Shown here: in pieces, positions 16,210 to 24,486 of the stretch
Numbering within the stretch: the first letter of the stretch is position 1
How the letters are laid out: each line of letters starts with the position of its first letter
Source: Woeseiaceae bacterium
GTDB lineage: Bacteria; Pseudomonadota; Gammaproteobacteria; Steroidobacterales; Woeseiaceae
Direction of reading: 5' to 3'
Assembly (NCBI GenBank): GCA_021773055.1
Contig: JAJFKV010000072.1
Coordinates: 1-64,000 of the forward strand
DNA length: 64,000 bases
Notes under the pieces: generated by a model
Told to the model about the DNA's origin: nothing
Seen by the model: only the letters and a program-made list of their open reading frames with translations
Databases searched by the model: none
Made by a program: the position numbers and the translations under genes

Positions 16210-17243
16210 ATTGCGAAGCCAACGTTATTTTTTTGTAAAACCTGTTCCGCCCGATAGCTCGAGCGCACCATTGGTCCGGCGACAACTTCGACGAAACCTT
16301 TTTGCAGACCCTCCGCCCGATAGGACTCGAACTCGTCCGGCGTCACGTAACGCTCCACGGCGAGGTGATTTGGCGTTGGACGTAAATACTGCCCAAGCGT
16401 AAGGATGTCGACGTTCGCGGCCCGCAGATCATCCATCGCTTGCATTATCTCGTTGTCGCGCTCACCAAGCCCGAGCATCAGGCTGGTCTTCGTCAGCACA
16501 TCCGGGCGGTGCTGCTTCGCGTGACGTAGAACCTCTATGGTCTGTTCGTAGCTCGCGCGCGGATCTCGTACCGGATGCGTCAATCGCTTCACCGTTTCGA
16601 CATTTTGTGCGAACACCTGCAAACCCGAGTCGACGACCATTTCGATGTGCTCGCGAACACCATTGAAATCCGGTGTTAGCGCTTCGACCGCAGTATCGGG
16701 GTTCAGTTTCTTGATTTCTCGCACGCATTCCGCGTAGTGAGATGCGCCGCCATCTTCCAGATCATCACGATCGACTGACGTAATGACGACATACTCGAGC
16801 CCCATTAAATTGACCGCCTTTGCGGAATTCAATGGCTCTTCCTGGTCCAGCCAGCCTTTCGGATTTCCGGTATCGACGGCGCAGAACCGACAGGCCCTTG
16901 TGCATACGGAACCCATGACCATTATCGTCGCCGTGCCGGCATTCCAGCACTCGCCGACGTTGGGACACATGGATTCCTCACAAACCGTGCTGAGACGATG
17001 TTGGTGAACAATATTGCGGGTGTTTGAGTAGCCTTTACCGGACGGCATTTTCGCCCGCAGCCACTTCGGCTTGTCTCCCCGAACCGCCGGCTCGCCGCCA
17101 CGACGTTGTTTCTGGCCATTCTTGACAGCCGAAAAGCCCGCCTTGGTCTGATACTTCTGCCCGCTCCTGGTCGCCTCGTTTTGAACATCGGCTTCGTTTT
17201 GAACAACAGGAATACCGCGGAAATTATTGTCTTGCTTGCTCAT
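16206..17243 (-). CDS. lipA: Lipoyl synthase
   Basis: A 345-residue radical-SAM enzyme that inserts two sulfurs into octanoyl groups on E2 and H proteins to make lipoate. The auxiliary cluster motif [12 protein letters not shown] and the radical-SAM motif CTRACRFC are both intact, and the C-terminus keeps the RSSYRAE motif with the conserved Arg-Ser-Ser. I start it at ATG 17243 (MSKQDNNF); the ORF upstream of this runs into the terminator at 17301-17325. No lipB neighbour is present. It overlaps sohB by four bases. Confidence 0.95.
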   Translation of the reverse strand: MSKQDNNFRGIPVVQNEADVQNEATRSGQKYQTKAGFSAVKNGQKQRRGGEPAVRGDKPKWLRAKMPSGKGYSNTRNIVHQHRLSTVCEESMCPNVGECWNAGTATIMVMGSVCTRACRFCAVDTGNPKGWLDQEEPLNSAKAVNLMGLEYVVITSVDRDDLEDGGASHYAECVREIKKLNPDTAVEALTPDFNGVREHIEMVVDSGLQVFAQNVETVKRLTHPVRDPRASYEQTIEVLRHAKQHRPDVLTKTSLMLGLGERDNEIMQAMDDLRAANVDILTLGQYLRPTPNHLAVERYVTPDEFESYRAEGLQKGFVEVVAGPMVRSSYRAEQVLQKNNVGFAI

Positions 17244-17300
17244 GAGACAGCCGTTTGGCCCGGTCCGAAAAGGGCACGCATTGTCGCACAAATGCGGCAT

Positions 17301-17325
17301 AAAAAAATCCCGGCCGAAGCCGGGA
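17301..17325 (-). terminator. Rho-independent terminator with UUCG loop
   Basis: On the minus strand TCCCGGC, a TTCG tetraloop and GCCGGGA are followed by seven T. It is a perfect 7-bp stem with the most stable kind of loop. It lies 36 bases after the stop of the small gene ending at 17361 and before lipA, so it should separate the two transcripts. Confidence 0.85.
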
Positions 17326-17360
17326 GAATCAGGGGGAAATTGTCATTAGCGCCAGATGAA

Positions 17361-17558
17361 TCAGTGCAGTCTCGACCAGCTGACCAGTTTCACAGCGTTT
17401 TGCTGCAGGTCAAAATTGCGGGCCAGAATGGCTTCGATGTCACGCGTATCCGAGCTTTGCTCCATCGGGTAGTTCAGCTCGACAACACCGCAGAATTCAT
17501 TACCACCGCGATACTGCTCATCGGTCAATATGAACTGCGTGTAGTACTTTGCGGACAT
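17361..17558 (-). CDS. Small conserved-looking hypothetical protein
   Basis: A 65-residue soluble protein with no signal or membrane segment. It opens with MSAKYYTQFILTDEQYRGG. The ordered mix of residues and the strong terminator just after its stop support a real gene. I recognise no family. It is transcribed away from the OmpA-family gene, with about 235 bases between the two starts. Function unknown. Confidence 0.55.
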   Translation of the reverse strand: MSAKYYTQFILTDEQYRGGNEFCGVVELNYPMEQSSDTRDIEAILARNFDLQQNAVKLVSWSRLH

Positions 17559-17793
17559 ATGACCAATTTACGCCTTGGAGCCCCGAGTAACTGTGAGCCA
17601 GAGCACAAATTCCCGGTCACGGCCCGGCAAGTGACAGAAATTTGACATAAGTCACATTTTCGCCGTTTTTGGCGTAAAATTTCGCCTTAGGCGACGCGGT
17701 GCACAGAATTGACCCAATAGCATATGTAACCTCGTCAGAACACCAATTTTTCAGTTTTCAGAAGACTGGCCAGACACCACAGGAAATGCACAC

Positions 17794-19260
17794 ATGGTCG
17801 CTAAATCCGGACTAGTACGACTCGTCATTCTGGGCGTTGCCCTGCTTGCCGCGGGCAATGGATACGCACAAGACGAACTCAGGAAAACCTTCTTCAAAGA
17901 CGCGGATGCGGCGAAAGCAGCGGCCGAATCAGTTAACGCGAAACTGTACGCGCCGAAGAGCTGGGAAAATGGCATGAAGGAATACCGCTCTGCCGAAGAC
18001 CTGCTTCAGCGCGGAAGAAATATCGACTACGTACGCTCAAACGCCGCCGATGCCGTGCGCCATTTCGGCACCGCCGCGGAAGCGGCACGACTGGCGCGAA
18101 CTGCGCTGGCTCAGGCCATCAAAAGTCGCCAGGATGGAGCCAATGCTCAGGCACCCAAACTGGCACCCGAATTGTGGTCCGAGGCACAGCAGGAGTTCAT
18201 ACGCGCCATTCGCTTAATGGAGCGCGGCGATCTCAAGAACGCCAAGCGACGTGAAAACGAAGCCATCAATCTTTATCGCGAAGCCGAACTGGTCGCGATC
18301 AAAGCGCAATACCTCAGCGAAACGCGCCGTCTGCTGGCAGACGCTGACCGCGCACGCGTTGGAAAATACGCGCCGATTACGCTGGGCAAGGCGAAGCGAT
18401 TGCTAGCCGATGCCGACCGTGAATTGAATGAAAACCGCTACGACACAGACTTGCCGCGAAATCTGGCGATACAGGCCAACTACGAGGCCAAGCACGCGCT
18501 GTATTTGTCGGAAATCGTCCGCCAGGTGCGGGATAAGGACCTGACGGCGGAACAACTGGTTCTCGCCTGGGAACAGCCCATGCGCGCCGTCGCCGGCGTG
18601 GCTGACGTCGTGCCGAATATGCAGGAAGGCCCCGATCGTTTGCTGGCCGAACTAATTGCGTACTTCGAGCAGCAAGCCAACGAACTGCAAGCCCTGCAAC
18701 AGGAGAAAGCAGAAAATGAAGTTCGCCTTGCTGACATGGAAGAAGAAATGCGCGCATTGGATGAACGCCTTGGTGGAGCGACTGCCGAGCGCGCGGCGCT
18801 GGTCCAGCGCCTCGAAGCCCAGGCGCGCGTAAAACAGCAGTTTATTCAGGTTGAGAAGATTTTTTCCTCTTACGAAGCGCGCGTATTTCGTGAGGGTAAC
18901 AGCATCATTCTGCGACTCGTTGGTCTTAACTTCGACAGCGGTAATGCACAAATCAAACCGAACAACTTTGATCTGTTGGCAAAAGTCGAGAAGGCAATTG
19001 ATGTTTTTCCTCGCAGTGAGCTGACGATCGAAGGTCACACCGATTCACATGGCGGTGATGACCTCAATCAGAAGCTGTCACAGGAACGTGCGGAATCGGT
19101 GCAGCAATACATGATCAACGCCATGCGAATTCCGACTTATCGTCTGATCGCAACTGGCTACGGTGAAACGCGTCCGGTATCGAGCAATGAGACCGAAGCA
19201 GGTCGTGCCCGTAACCGGCGTATTGACATCGTCATCAAGCCGAACCTGGAACCTACCTAA
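17794..19260 (+). CDS. OmpA-family outer-membrane/peptidoglycan-binding protein with DUF4398-like region
   Basis: A 488-residue exported protein. It has a signal peptide cleaved near AGNGYAQ (about residue 25), then an Ala-rich helical region with DUF4398-like repeats (about 30-250) and a coiled coil (about 280-345). The OmpA C-terminal domain follows (about 365-488), with TIEGHTDSHGGDD and RARNRRIDIVI for binding diaminopimelate. It likely links the envelope to peptidoglycan; it has no beta-barrel, so it is not OmpA itself. A strong terminator follows the stop. Confidence 0.85.
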   Translation: MVAKSGLVRLVILGVALLAAGNGYAQDELRKTFFKDADAAKAAAESVNAKLYAPKSWENGMKEYRSAEDLLQRGRNIDYVRSNAADAVRHFGTAAEAARLARTALAQAIKSRQDGANAQAPKLAPELWSEAQQEFIRAIRLMERGDLKNAKRRENEAINLYREAELVAIKAQYLSETRRLLADADRARVGKYAPITLGKAKRLLADADRELNENRYDTDLPRNLAIQANYEAKHALYLSEIVRQVRDKDLTAEQLVLAWEQPMRAVAGVADVVPNMQEGPDRLLAELIAYFEQQANELQALQQEKAENEVRLADMEEEMRALDERLGGATAERAALVQRLEAQARVKQQFIQVEKIFSSYEARVFREGNSIILRLVGLNFDSGNAQIKPNNFDLLAKVEKAIDVFPRSELTIEGHTDSHGGDDLNQKLSQERAESVQQYMINAMRIPTYRLIATGYGETRPVSSNETEAGRARNRRIDIVIKPNLEPT

Positions 19261-19263
19261 GAA

Positions 19264-20178
19264 TTATCGGGTCAGGCCCGAATCATGACCGCGCCACCAT
19301 TCAGCGATGGTGAGCGCGGTTTTTTCATTGGCGAGATAGCCATATTCAGCATGCACATTAAGCTCACCTTCGAGGCGAAAGGCGGTCGATATCTCCACGT
19401 CATCGATACCGCCAACCAGCCCAAGTTTCACCATTTCAGCAAAGTCATTGGCTAGCCAGGGATTGATAGCCGTCAGGTCGCCCACTGCGGTCAGGTTTTT
19501 CCAGCGCCGGATATTGTGTGGATAACGGTCTGCACCGCTGCGATCATGACCTTTGAGTTTGCGCTGCATAAAGCGCTGACCGAGCGGACTGCCCATAGTT
19601 AGGAACAGATCGATGTTCACGGGATCGCCGTGACTGTGGCTAAGCTCCCAAAGCGAGTCATACGAAAGAACTGATCCCATGCTATGACCGATGAGCAGGA
19701 CCGGGTGTTCGCCGCCGGCCGCAGCCAGCAACGGTACTTTGAGCATGCGCCGTACATGTTCACCAATTCCGTTTTTGTTGCGCTCATAACGCAGCAGATC
19801 ACGCAGATGGACTTCCATGCGCTCACTGGCAAGATGCGGAATCAAGAACGGCAACAAGTCGCCCATTGCGTAAATCCAGCGCGTTATCCGCCGCGACCAG
19901 GCTGATGCCTCAGCGATATCGCGGGCACTGGCTTCGGGCTGCTGAATGACGGCCTCAATCGCTGCCCGGTCTATATTGATGTCGCGATGAGTCCGGTAGA
20001 AATCGTAGGTCCAGGACACAACATCAAAACCACCTCGCGTCCCCTCAATGGCTGCGGCCACGGGAGCATCGACACGACGCAGTCCCGCCAGCAAACAGCG
20101 CAATAGTGCGTCACGGTGTTGTTCCGGCTCGGGCTTGGGCAAGAGACCTGGAATATAAATAACAATTGGGTGGGCCAT
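19264..20178 (-). CDS. Alpha/beta-hydrolase family protein
   Basis: A 304-residue protein without a signal peptide. The nucleophile elbow is LIGHSMGSVLSYD near residue 166, with a downstream MGSPLGQRFM and a likely catalytic His in a C-terminal LNVHAEYGYL. The elbow and the TMGSP strand resemble lipase-like cytoplasmic hydrolases, but no substrate can be named. It lies three bases from the HAD phosphatase gene upstream, so they probably share a transcript. Its 3' end contains the terminator of the opposing gene. Confidence 0.75.
   Translation of the reverse strand: MAHPIVIYIPGLLPKPEPEQHRDALLRCLLAGLRRVDAPVAAAIEGTRGGFDVVSWTYDFYRTHRDINIDRAAIEAVIQQPEASARDIAEASAWSRRITRWIYAMGDLLPFLIPHLASERMEVHLRDLLRYERNKNGIGEHVRRMLKVPLLAAAGGEHPVLLIGHSMGSVLSYDSLWELSHSHGDPVNIDLFLTMGSPLGQRFMQRKLKGHDRSGADRYPHNIRRWKNLTAVGDLTAINPWLANDFAEMVKLGLVGGIDDVEISTAFRLEGELNVHAEYGYLANEKTALTIAEWWRGHDSGLTR
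19288..19325 (+). terminator. Strong terminator lying inside the end of the convergent hydrolase gene
   Basis: ACCGCGC at 19288-19294 pairs with GCGCGGT at 19314-19320, and CACCAT at 19295-19300 pairs with ATGGTG at 19307-19312, with one bulged A. Five more T follow. It ends the OmpA-family transcript 28 bases after the stop. The same bases encode the last residues of the convergent hydrolase gene (ending at 19264). Confidence 0.85.
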
Positions 20179-20181
20179 GAA

Positions 20182-20871
20182 TTATTCGACGCCAAGCAAG
20201 CGCGGCAGTTCACCGACATGAGTCACTTCGATTTCGGGTGCCGCGAATTCATCGGGCCAGATACTCTCTGTTCTGTTTACCCATGCAGTTCGCAAGCCAG
20301 CACCACGAGCGCCATCAACGTCAAACAAGGGATGATCGCCGACATGCAATGTCTGCCGCGCACTCGCACCACCCACTTGCACCGCCATATCGAACACCTG
20401 GCGTGCAGGCTTGGCGGCGCCCGCCATAGCGGCTGTGACCACGCCGCTGAAAAGATGGTCGATACCGATTGATTCCAGATTGGCGTTGCCATTGGTTACG
20501 GCGATAACGACGAAATTGTCGTTCAGGGCCTCGAGGGCTGGAATCACTTCCGGAAATATATCGACGTCATTGCGGGCTGCGTCAAATACAGCAAACGCCG
20601 CATCAATGAAGTCCGTGTTGTAACCGGCGGCGACAGCAACTCGTCCGAGCATCGTCCGGCGAAGAAACGTCAGGTCGTGCGACCGGTCTTCGAACTCGGC
20701 GATCACCTGCGTTCGAACCGCGCGCAAATCCAGCGGCTCGTACATTTCTGTAATGCGCGGGTAATTCTCCCCGAGCCAGCTATAAAGGCACTGTTCGGCG
20801 CGCCTGATAACCGGGTAAATCTCCCAAAGCGTATCGTCGAGATCGAGCGTTATGGTGCGAATATCTTTCAC
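20182..20871 (-). CDS. HAD-superfamily hydrolase (YigB-like)
   Basis: A phosphatase of about 229 residues. The HAD motifs are in order: LDLDDTLW (I), VTNGN (II), KPARQVF (III) and HVGDHPLFDVDGARGAG (IV). It resembles the subclass I cap enzymes such as YigB, which act on small phosphates including FMN. I place the start at GTG 20871, because the longer ORF to 20973 overlaps the start of the divergent gloA gene and adds a non-typical hydrophobic leader. No strong ribosome site is seen at either. Confidence 0.8.
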   Translation of the reverse strand: MKDIRTITLDLDDTLWEIYPVIRRAEQCLYSWLGENYPRITEMYEPLDLRAVRTQVIAEFEDRSHDLTFLRRTMLGRVAVAAGYNTDFIDAAFAVFDAARNDVDIFPEVIPALEALNDNFVVIAVTNGNANLESIGIDHLFSGVVTAAMAGAAKPARQVFDMAVQVGGASARQTLHVGDHPLFDVDGARGAGLRTAWVNRTESIWPDEFAAPEIEVTHVGELPRLLGVE

Positions 20872-20958
20872 AGTTGCCGCCGCTGCGCGTATCAAGGACC
20901 ATTGTGAATTCAAACCAGAGCCTAGTCCAATAATGGCGAGTCCAACCTGGAGCAAAAA

Positions 20959-21378
20959 ATGAAATACCTGCACACGATGGTGCGAGTCACCGACATCGAC
21001 GCCTCACTCGATTTCTACTGCAACAAGCTGGGGCTGAACGAACTGAATCGCTACGACAGCGAGCAAGGACGATTCACACTCGTTTTTCTTGCCGCGCCGG
21101 GAGATGACGAAGCCCAGGTTGAGCTGACGCACAACTGGGACCCGGAGGAATACGACGAGGGGCGCAATTTTGGCCACCTCGCCTACCAGGTTGACGACAT
21201 CTATGCACTCTGCCAAAAGCTCATGGATGCCGGCGTCACCATTCATCGTCCACCACGCGACGGACACATGGCGTTCGTTCGATCGCCGGACAACATCTCA
21301 ATTGAATTGTTGCAAAAAGGCGCATCGCTGTCGCCGCAAGAGCCCTGGGTATCAATGGAAAGTGAGGGCCACTGGTAG
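20959..21378 (+). CDS. gloA: Lactoylglutathione lyase (glyoxalase I)
   Basis: A 139-residue metalloenzyme that converts the hemithioacetal of methylglyoxal and glutathione to lactoylglutathione. All four metal ligands can be placed: His5 (MKYLHTMVRV), Glu in QVELTHNW, His in NFGHLAY and Glu in SIELLQK. The length and the lack of the insert seen in zinc-type enzymes fit the nickel-type bacterial class. A hairpin follows the stop before the convergent HxlR gene. Confidence 0.93.
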   Translation: MKYLHTMVRVTDIDASLDFYCNKLGLNELNRYDSEQGRFTLVFLAAPGDDEAQVELTHNWDPEEYDEGRNFGHLAYQVDDIYALCQKLMDAGVTIHRPPRDGHMAFVRSPDNISIELLQKGASLSPQEPWVSMESEGHW

Positions 21379-21406
21379 GTGCGATAGAGTTTCTTAGAAA
21401 TCGGGT

Positions 21407-21431
21407 GCGGCAGCCAGTCTGTGGCTACCGC
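21407..21431. terminator. Likely two-way terminator between gloA and the HxlR gene
   Basis: GCGG-C-AGCCA pairs with TGGCT-A-CCGC around a 5-base GTCTG loop, with a single C/A mismatch, just after gloA. It lies midway between two convergent stops (21378 and 21448). The T-tract on the plus side is weak (TCTTTG), so strength is uncertain. Confidence 0.45.
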
Positions 21432-21447
21432 TCTTTGATCATCGCAA

Positions 21448-22155
21448 CTAGGCGACGCGCCAATCCACATCAGGCGGGCCACCAAGTGACCCCAGATGCG
21501 ACAAGGCACTAGCTTGCAACCATTCCGACAAGTTCGTCGTCAACGCGGCATCGCCAAATACCTCTATCTCGCCCTGCCTGACAGCATCGTCGAATTCGAT
21601 TTGGCAGGTCCACACTGCGGTCATCGTTCGCAGCGGGCTCTTGATGACAATATCGACGTCACAACCCGGGTCGTTCAGGCACAGTTCGACGGCTCCGTGC
21701 TCGGAAACAAGCCACCAGTCTTTCGCCCCTTTGGATGCGTCCGCATATTCGAACTGGACCACAACGCGATGACCAGGAAATACGTCCTGTTTGATACTGC
21801 GCCGCATGTCCCACATCAACAAACTGGCATCAAGATCTTCCACCACCAGCGATGTCTGTACCCAACGGTGCCCCCACGCTCCGAGGAGCTGCACGATCGG
21901 GGTTAACTCCCGGCCAGCCTTTGTCAGCTCATAGACGTATTTATTCTTGCTCCCGGTTCGGGTAACCACCCCGGCCTGCACCAATTGCTTTAGACGCGCC
22001 GACAACAGCGTAGGTGACATCAACGGAACGCCTTTCTGCAACTCGCCGAAGCGGGTGCTGCCGGCGACTAACTCGCGCACCACTAACAGGGTCCAGCGCT
22101 CACACAATAGCTGTGCTGCTTGTGCCAAAGGACAGAATTGACCAAACGATTTCAT
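21448..22155 (-). CDS. HxlR-family transcriptional regulator with C-terminal SCP2-like domain
   Basis: A 235-residue regulator. The N-terminal winged helix (about residues 1-100) is HxlR-type: CPLAQAAQLLCERWTLLVVR with the conserved Cys8, and LSARLKQLVQAGVV as wing. The C-terminal half (about 115-220) looks like a sterol-carrier/SCP2-type ligand pocket, which some HxlR proteins carry. AAACCTCA is repeated with 12-base spacing just before the start (22160-22167 and 22172-22179), and one copy doubles as the GAGG ribosome site on the minus strand. Target genes are unknown. Confidence 0.8.
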   Translation of the reverse strand: MKSFGQFCPLAQAAQLLCERWTLLVVRELVAGSTRFGELQKGVPLMSPTLLSARLKQLVQAGVVTRTGSKNKYVYELTKAGRELTPIVQLLGAWGHRWVQTSLVVEDLDASLLMWDMRRSIKQDVFPGHRVVVQFEYADASKGAKDWWLVSEHGAVELCLNDPGCDVDIVIKSPLRTMTAVWTCQIEFDDAVRQGEIEVFGDAALTTNLSEWLQASALSHLGSLGGPPDVDWRVA

Positions 22156-22323
22156 GCATAAACCTCAGGTGAAACCTCAAGAGGCATGATGCCAGCAGAC
22201 GAACACGCAAGCACTACAGAATCTGTACTGTTTTCAGGATAAAGCCGATGCTACCGTCCTCGCGACAAATCTATCTCTGCGGACATTCCGCAGGAAGCAG
22301 TTACCAAACCGGGGAGAGAGAAT

Positions 22324-22788
22324 ATGAAAAAAACACTGACACAACGATTGACCGTACTGGCGCTAAGTTTCATGGCGTCATTGATTTCGATCAACACCTT
22401 TGCTAGCGAAGATCAAGCCGCCACGCCTTCGCTGTATGAGCGACTGGGCTCCATGGAGGGTATCGGCCAGATCGTCAATGACACGATAGCCCTGCACCAC
22501 AAGAATTCAGATATCGCGCACTATTTCGATGGCGTCGATGACGAGCAACTGGCCCGACATGTCACCGCATTCTTTGCGGCGGGAACGGGTGGACCGGCAA
22601 ACTACGAAGGCCGCGACATGACCTCGACACATGTTTCGATGGATATGTCCGATGCCGAATTCGACTCTGCGGTAGCTGACGTCCTGAATGCGGCAGAGTC
22701 CAATGGCGTTAGTGCAGAAGCCCAATCGGAAGTTGCTGCAATTCTGGAATCTTTGCGGCCAGCGGTTATGGGCACAGCCGCTGAGTGA
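22324..22788 (+). CDS. Exported group I truncated haemoglobin
   Basis: A 154-residue globin with a signal peptide (about residues 1-27, cleaved near NTFASED). The mature part matches 2-on-2 globins: LYERLGSMEGIGQIVND, a GTGGPANYEGRDM loop, and the proximal His in STHVSMDMSDAEFD. It should bind O2 or NO outside the cytoplasm, which is unusual because most truncated globins stay inside. Its TGA abuts the batD stop with no base between, so convergent transcription must interfere or be stopped elsewhere. Confidence 0.82.
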   Translation: MKKTLTQRLTVLALSFMASLISINTFASEDQAATPSLYERLGSMEGIGQIVNDTIALHHKNSDIAHYFDGVDDEQLARHVTAFFAAGTGGPANYEGRDMTSTHVSMDMSDAEFDSAVADVLNAAESNGVSAEAQSEVAAILESLRPAVMGTAAE

Positions 22789-24486
22789 TCAGAGTCCGGG
22801 TGGCATCAGAGGCGGCAGCGGACTATCCGCTGTCACCTCGCTGTCTTCAATCAATACGCTGATGGAACGCAGCGCTTTGGCAAATGTATTCCCATCCCAG
22901 CTTGAGTCCCCATTGCTGTAACTGCTTGCCGAGAGGGAACGCAGTTCTTCTGCCAACGGAGATGCAACTCGCTGTGAGAGGTCGCCGACACTGCGCGGTG
23001 CAGCGTCCGGCCACTGCAATCGGCCCCACTCAAGAAGCGCCGCGCGAACTCCCGCTTTATCGTTCGCTGTTGCCGCTTTTCGCGCCGCTTTGATGAATTT
23101 TGCCTGTTGCTTGTAAATGGGTGGCGGCTCCGGTTCACGTGGCTCTCTTTTCTGCTCGCGAGATGACCACCACCAGGCAACGATCGTTAATAGCCAGACA
23201 CCAGCGATCAATTGGCTGACGCGCTTCCAGAAGCCATCCGCAGCGTGTGCAACTTCGGCCTGGTCTGCACTTCCAGAATTTTCCAGGGCAGCGTAACCAC
23301 GATCCACGGGCGGTGGAATAACCGCCTCCACTTCAGGCGCATCGATTTCGATGGTTCTGGCTGGCAGACTGGCGACTCGCCATTCACGCGTCTCAATGTC
23401 CCACCAGGGAACCTCCAGTTGTGGAATTTCTGCCGCTCCACCGCGAATGCCGATCATCGCGTACTGGTCCCTGCGCACACCGCGAATTCCCTCGGCCTCA
23501 TAGAGGCGCGTGAGATCCGGCTTATCTGCGTAAACATTCATGCCTTCGACGACCGGCGGCTCCAATGCTGGAATTTGTGTTTCTATCTGACCCAATGCGC
23601 TGATTGTGACTTTGCGTGTCACAGGCTCACCCGCAGCAACCTCATTCGGTTCTCTCGACCACTCTTCGCTCAAGTGAACATCTCTCGCCGGTAACCATGC
23701 CGCATCCGGGAAATCCGTTGGTGGCGCAGGAATTGGCAGAACGCTAACGGTGTGTGCCTGCGACTCAAAGACCTTGCGACCCGTGATACGTCCATCACGT
23801 AATACTCGCGCTTCAAATCGCGCTGGCGATATGGATATCTCGCCGCTTGACTGTGGGTAAATCGCGAGCGCCCGTTCTATGACATTGTACTCCCGGTCAT
23901 TCAAAACGGCCTGGTAACTGCGCTCGTCCCCTGCGCGCTCTATCAACACTTCAGCGCCAGTAATTCCTGGGTCGCGGCGTCCTTCCTGGCGCGTTGCCAC
24001 CGCCCGATACACTTTGAAGCGATACAGAATCTGCGATTGCACATAGGCCTCGGTCTGATCGACTTCGCTGGTGATAAAGACGTCAGCTTCACCCGGCGGC
24101 GCATTCGCCGGTTCATTGATCGTAATAGTGATCGGCTGGCTTTTTTCATTGCCGACCGCGACCGCAGGAATCTCCTGTTTTCCGGTCGCCTTCGCCATCA
24201 ACGCGATCGTCCAGGTCCGACTGCGCCGTATCTGCCCATTGATGATAGAGGTATTGCTAAGTTGACTGAGTTGACCGCGATAGAAATTATCGTCAAGTAC
24301 CGTGAGGCCCGGTTCCATGTCAATATTGCTATCAACGATGAGCTCAAGAACAAACGACTCATTCAGATCCACCGACAACCGATCTACGCGTGCTGTTACA
24401 TCAGCGATCGCATGGGTATGAGTGACGAGTATTCCGCACAAACCCAGAAGTGCGCTGCGGATGACTTTGCCATTAAGCTTTACCAC
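22789..24486 (-). CDS. batD: BatD-like protein of the Bat locus
   Basis: A 565-residue exported protein starting at GTG 24486. A signal peptide ends near HAIADVTARVD. The long periplasmic region has beta-rich repeats (about 30-420), then one membrane helix (about 435-455, LIAGVWLLTIVAWWW). A cytoplasmic tail follows with ARKAATANDKAGVRAALLEWGRLQWPD, as in BatD proteins. It is the last gene of the moxR-bat operon and overlaps the preceding gene by seven bases. Bat proteins act in envelope or oxygen-stress tolerance in several bacteria, by an unproven mechanism. Confidence 0.85.
   Translation of the reverse strand: MVKLNGKVIRSALLGLCGILVTHTHAIADVTARVDRLSVDLNESFVLELIVDSNIDMEPGLTVLDDNFYRGQLSQLSNTSIINGQIRRSRTWTIALMAKATGKQEIPAVAVGNEKSQPITITINEPANAPPGEADVFITSEVDQTEAYVQSQILYRFKVYRAVATRQEGRRDPGITGAEVLIERAGDERSYQAVLNDREYNVIERALAIYPQSSGEISISPARFEARVLRDGRITGRKVFESQAHTVSVLPIPAPPTDFPDAAWLPARDVHLSEEWSREPNEVAAGEPVTRKVTISALGQIETQIPALEPPVVEGMNVYADKPDLTRLYEAEGIRGVRRDQYAMIGIRGGAAEIPQLEVPWWDIETREWRVASLPARTIEIDAPEVEAVIPPPVDRGYAALENSGSADQAEVAHAADGFWKRVSQLIAGVWLLTIVAWWWSSREQKREPREPEPPPIYKQQAKFIKAARKAATANDKAGVRAALLEWGRLQWPDAAPRSVGDLSQRVASPLAEELRSLSASSYSNGDSSWDGNTFAKALRSISVLIEDSEVTADSPLPPLMPPGL

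Noticed and set aside
17642..17680. Sigma-70 promoter for the OmpA-family gene (TTGACA at 17642, TAAAAT at 17675)
   Set aside because: The two hexamers are 27 bases apart, too far for a normal promoter; neither has a good partner at 16-18 bases.
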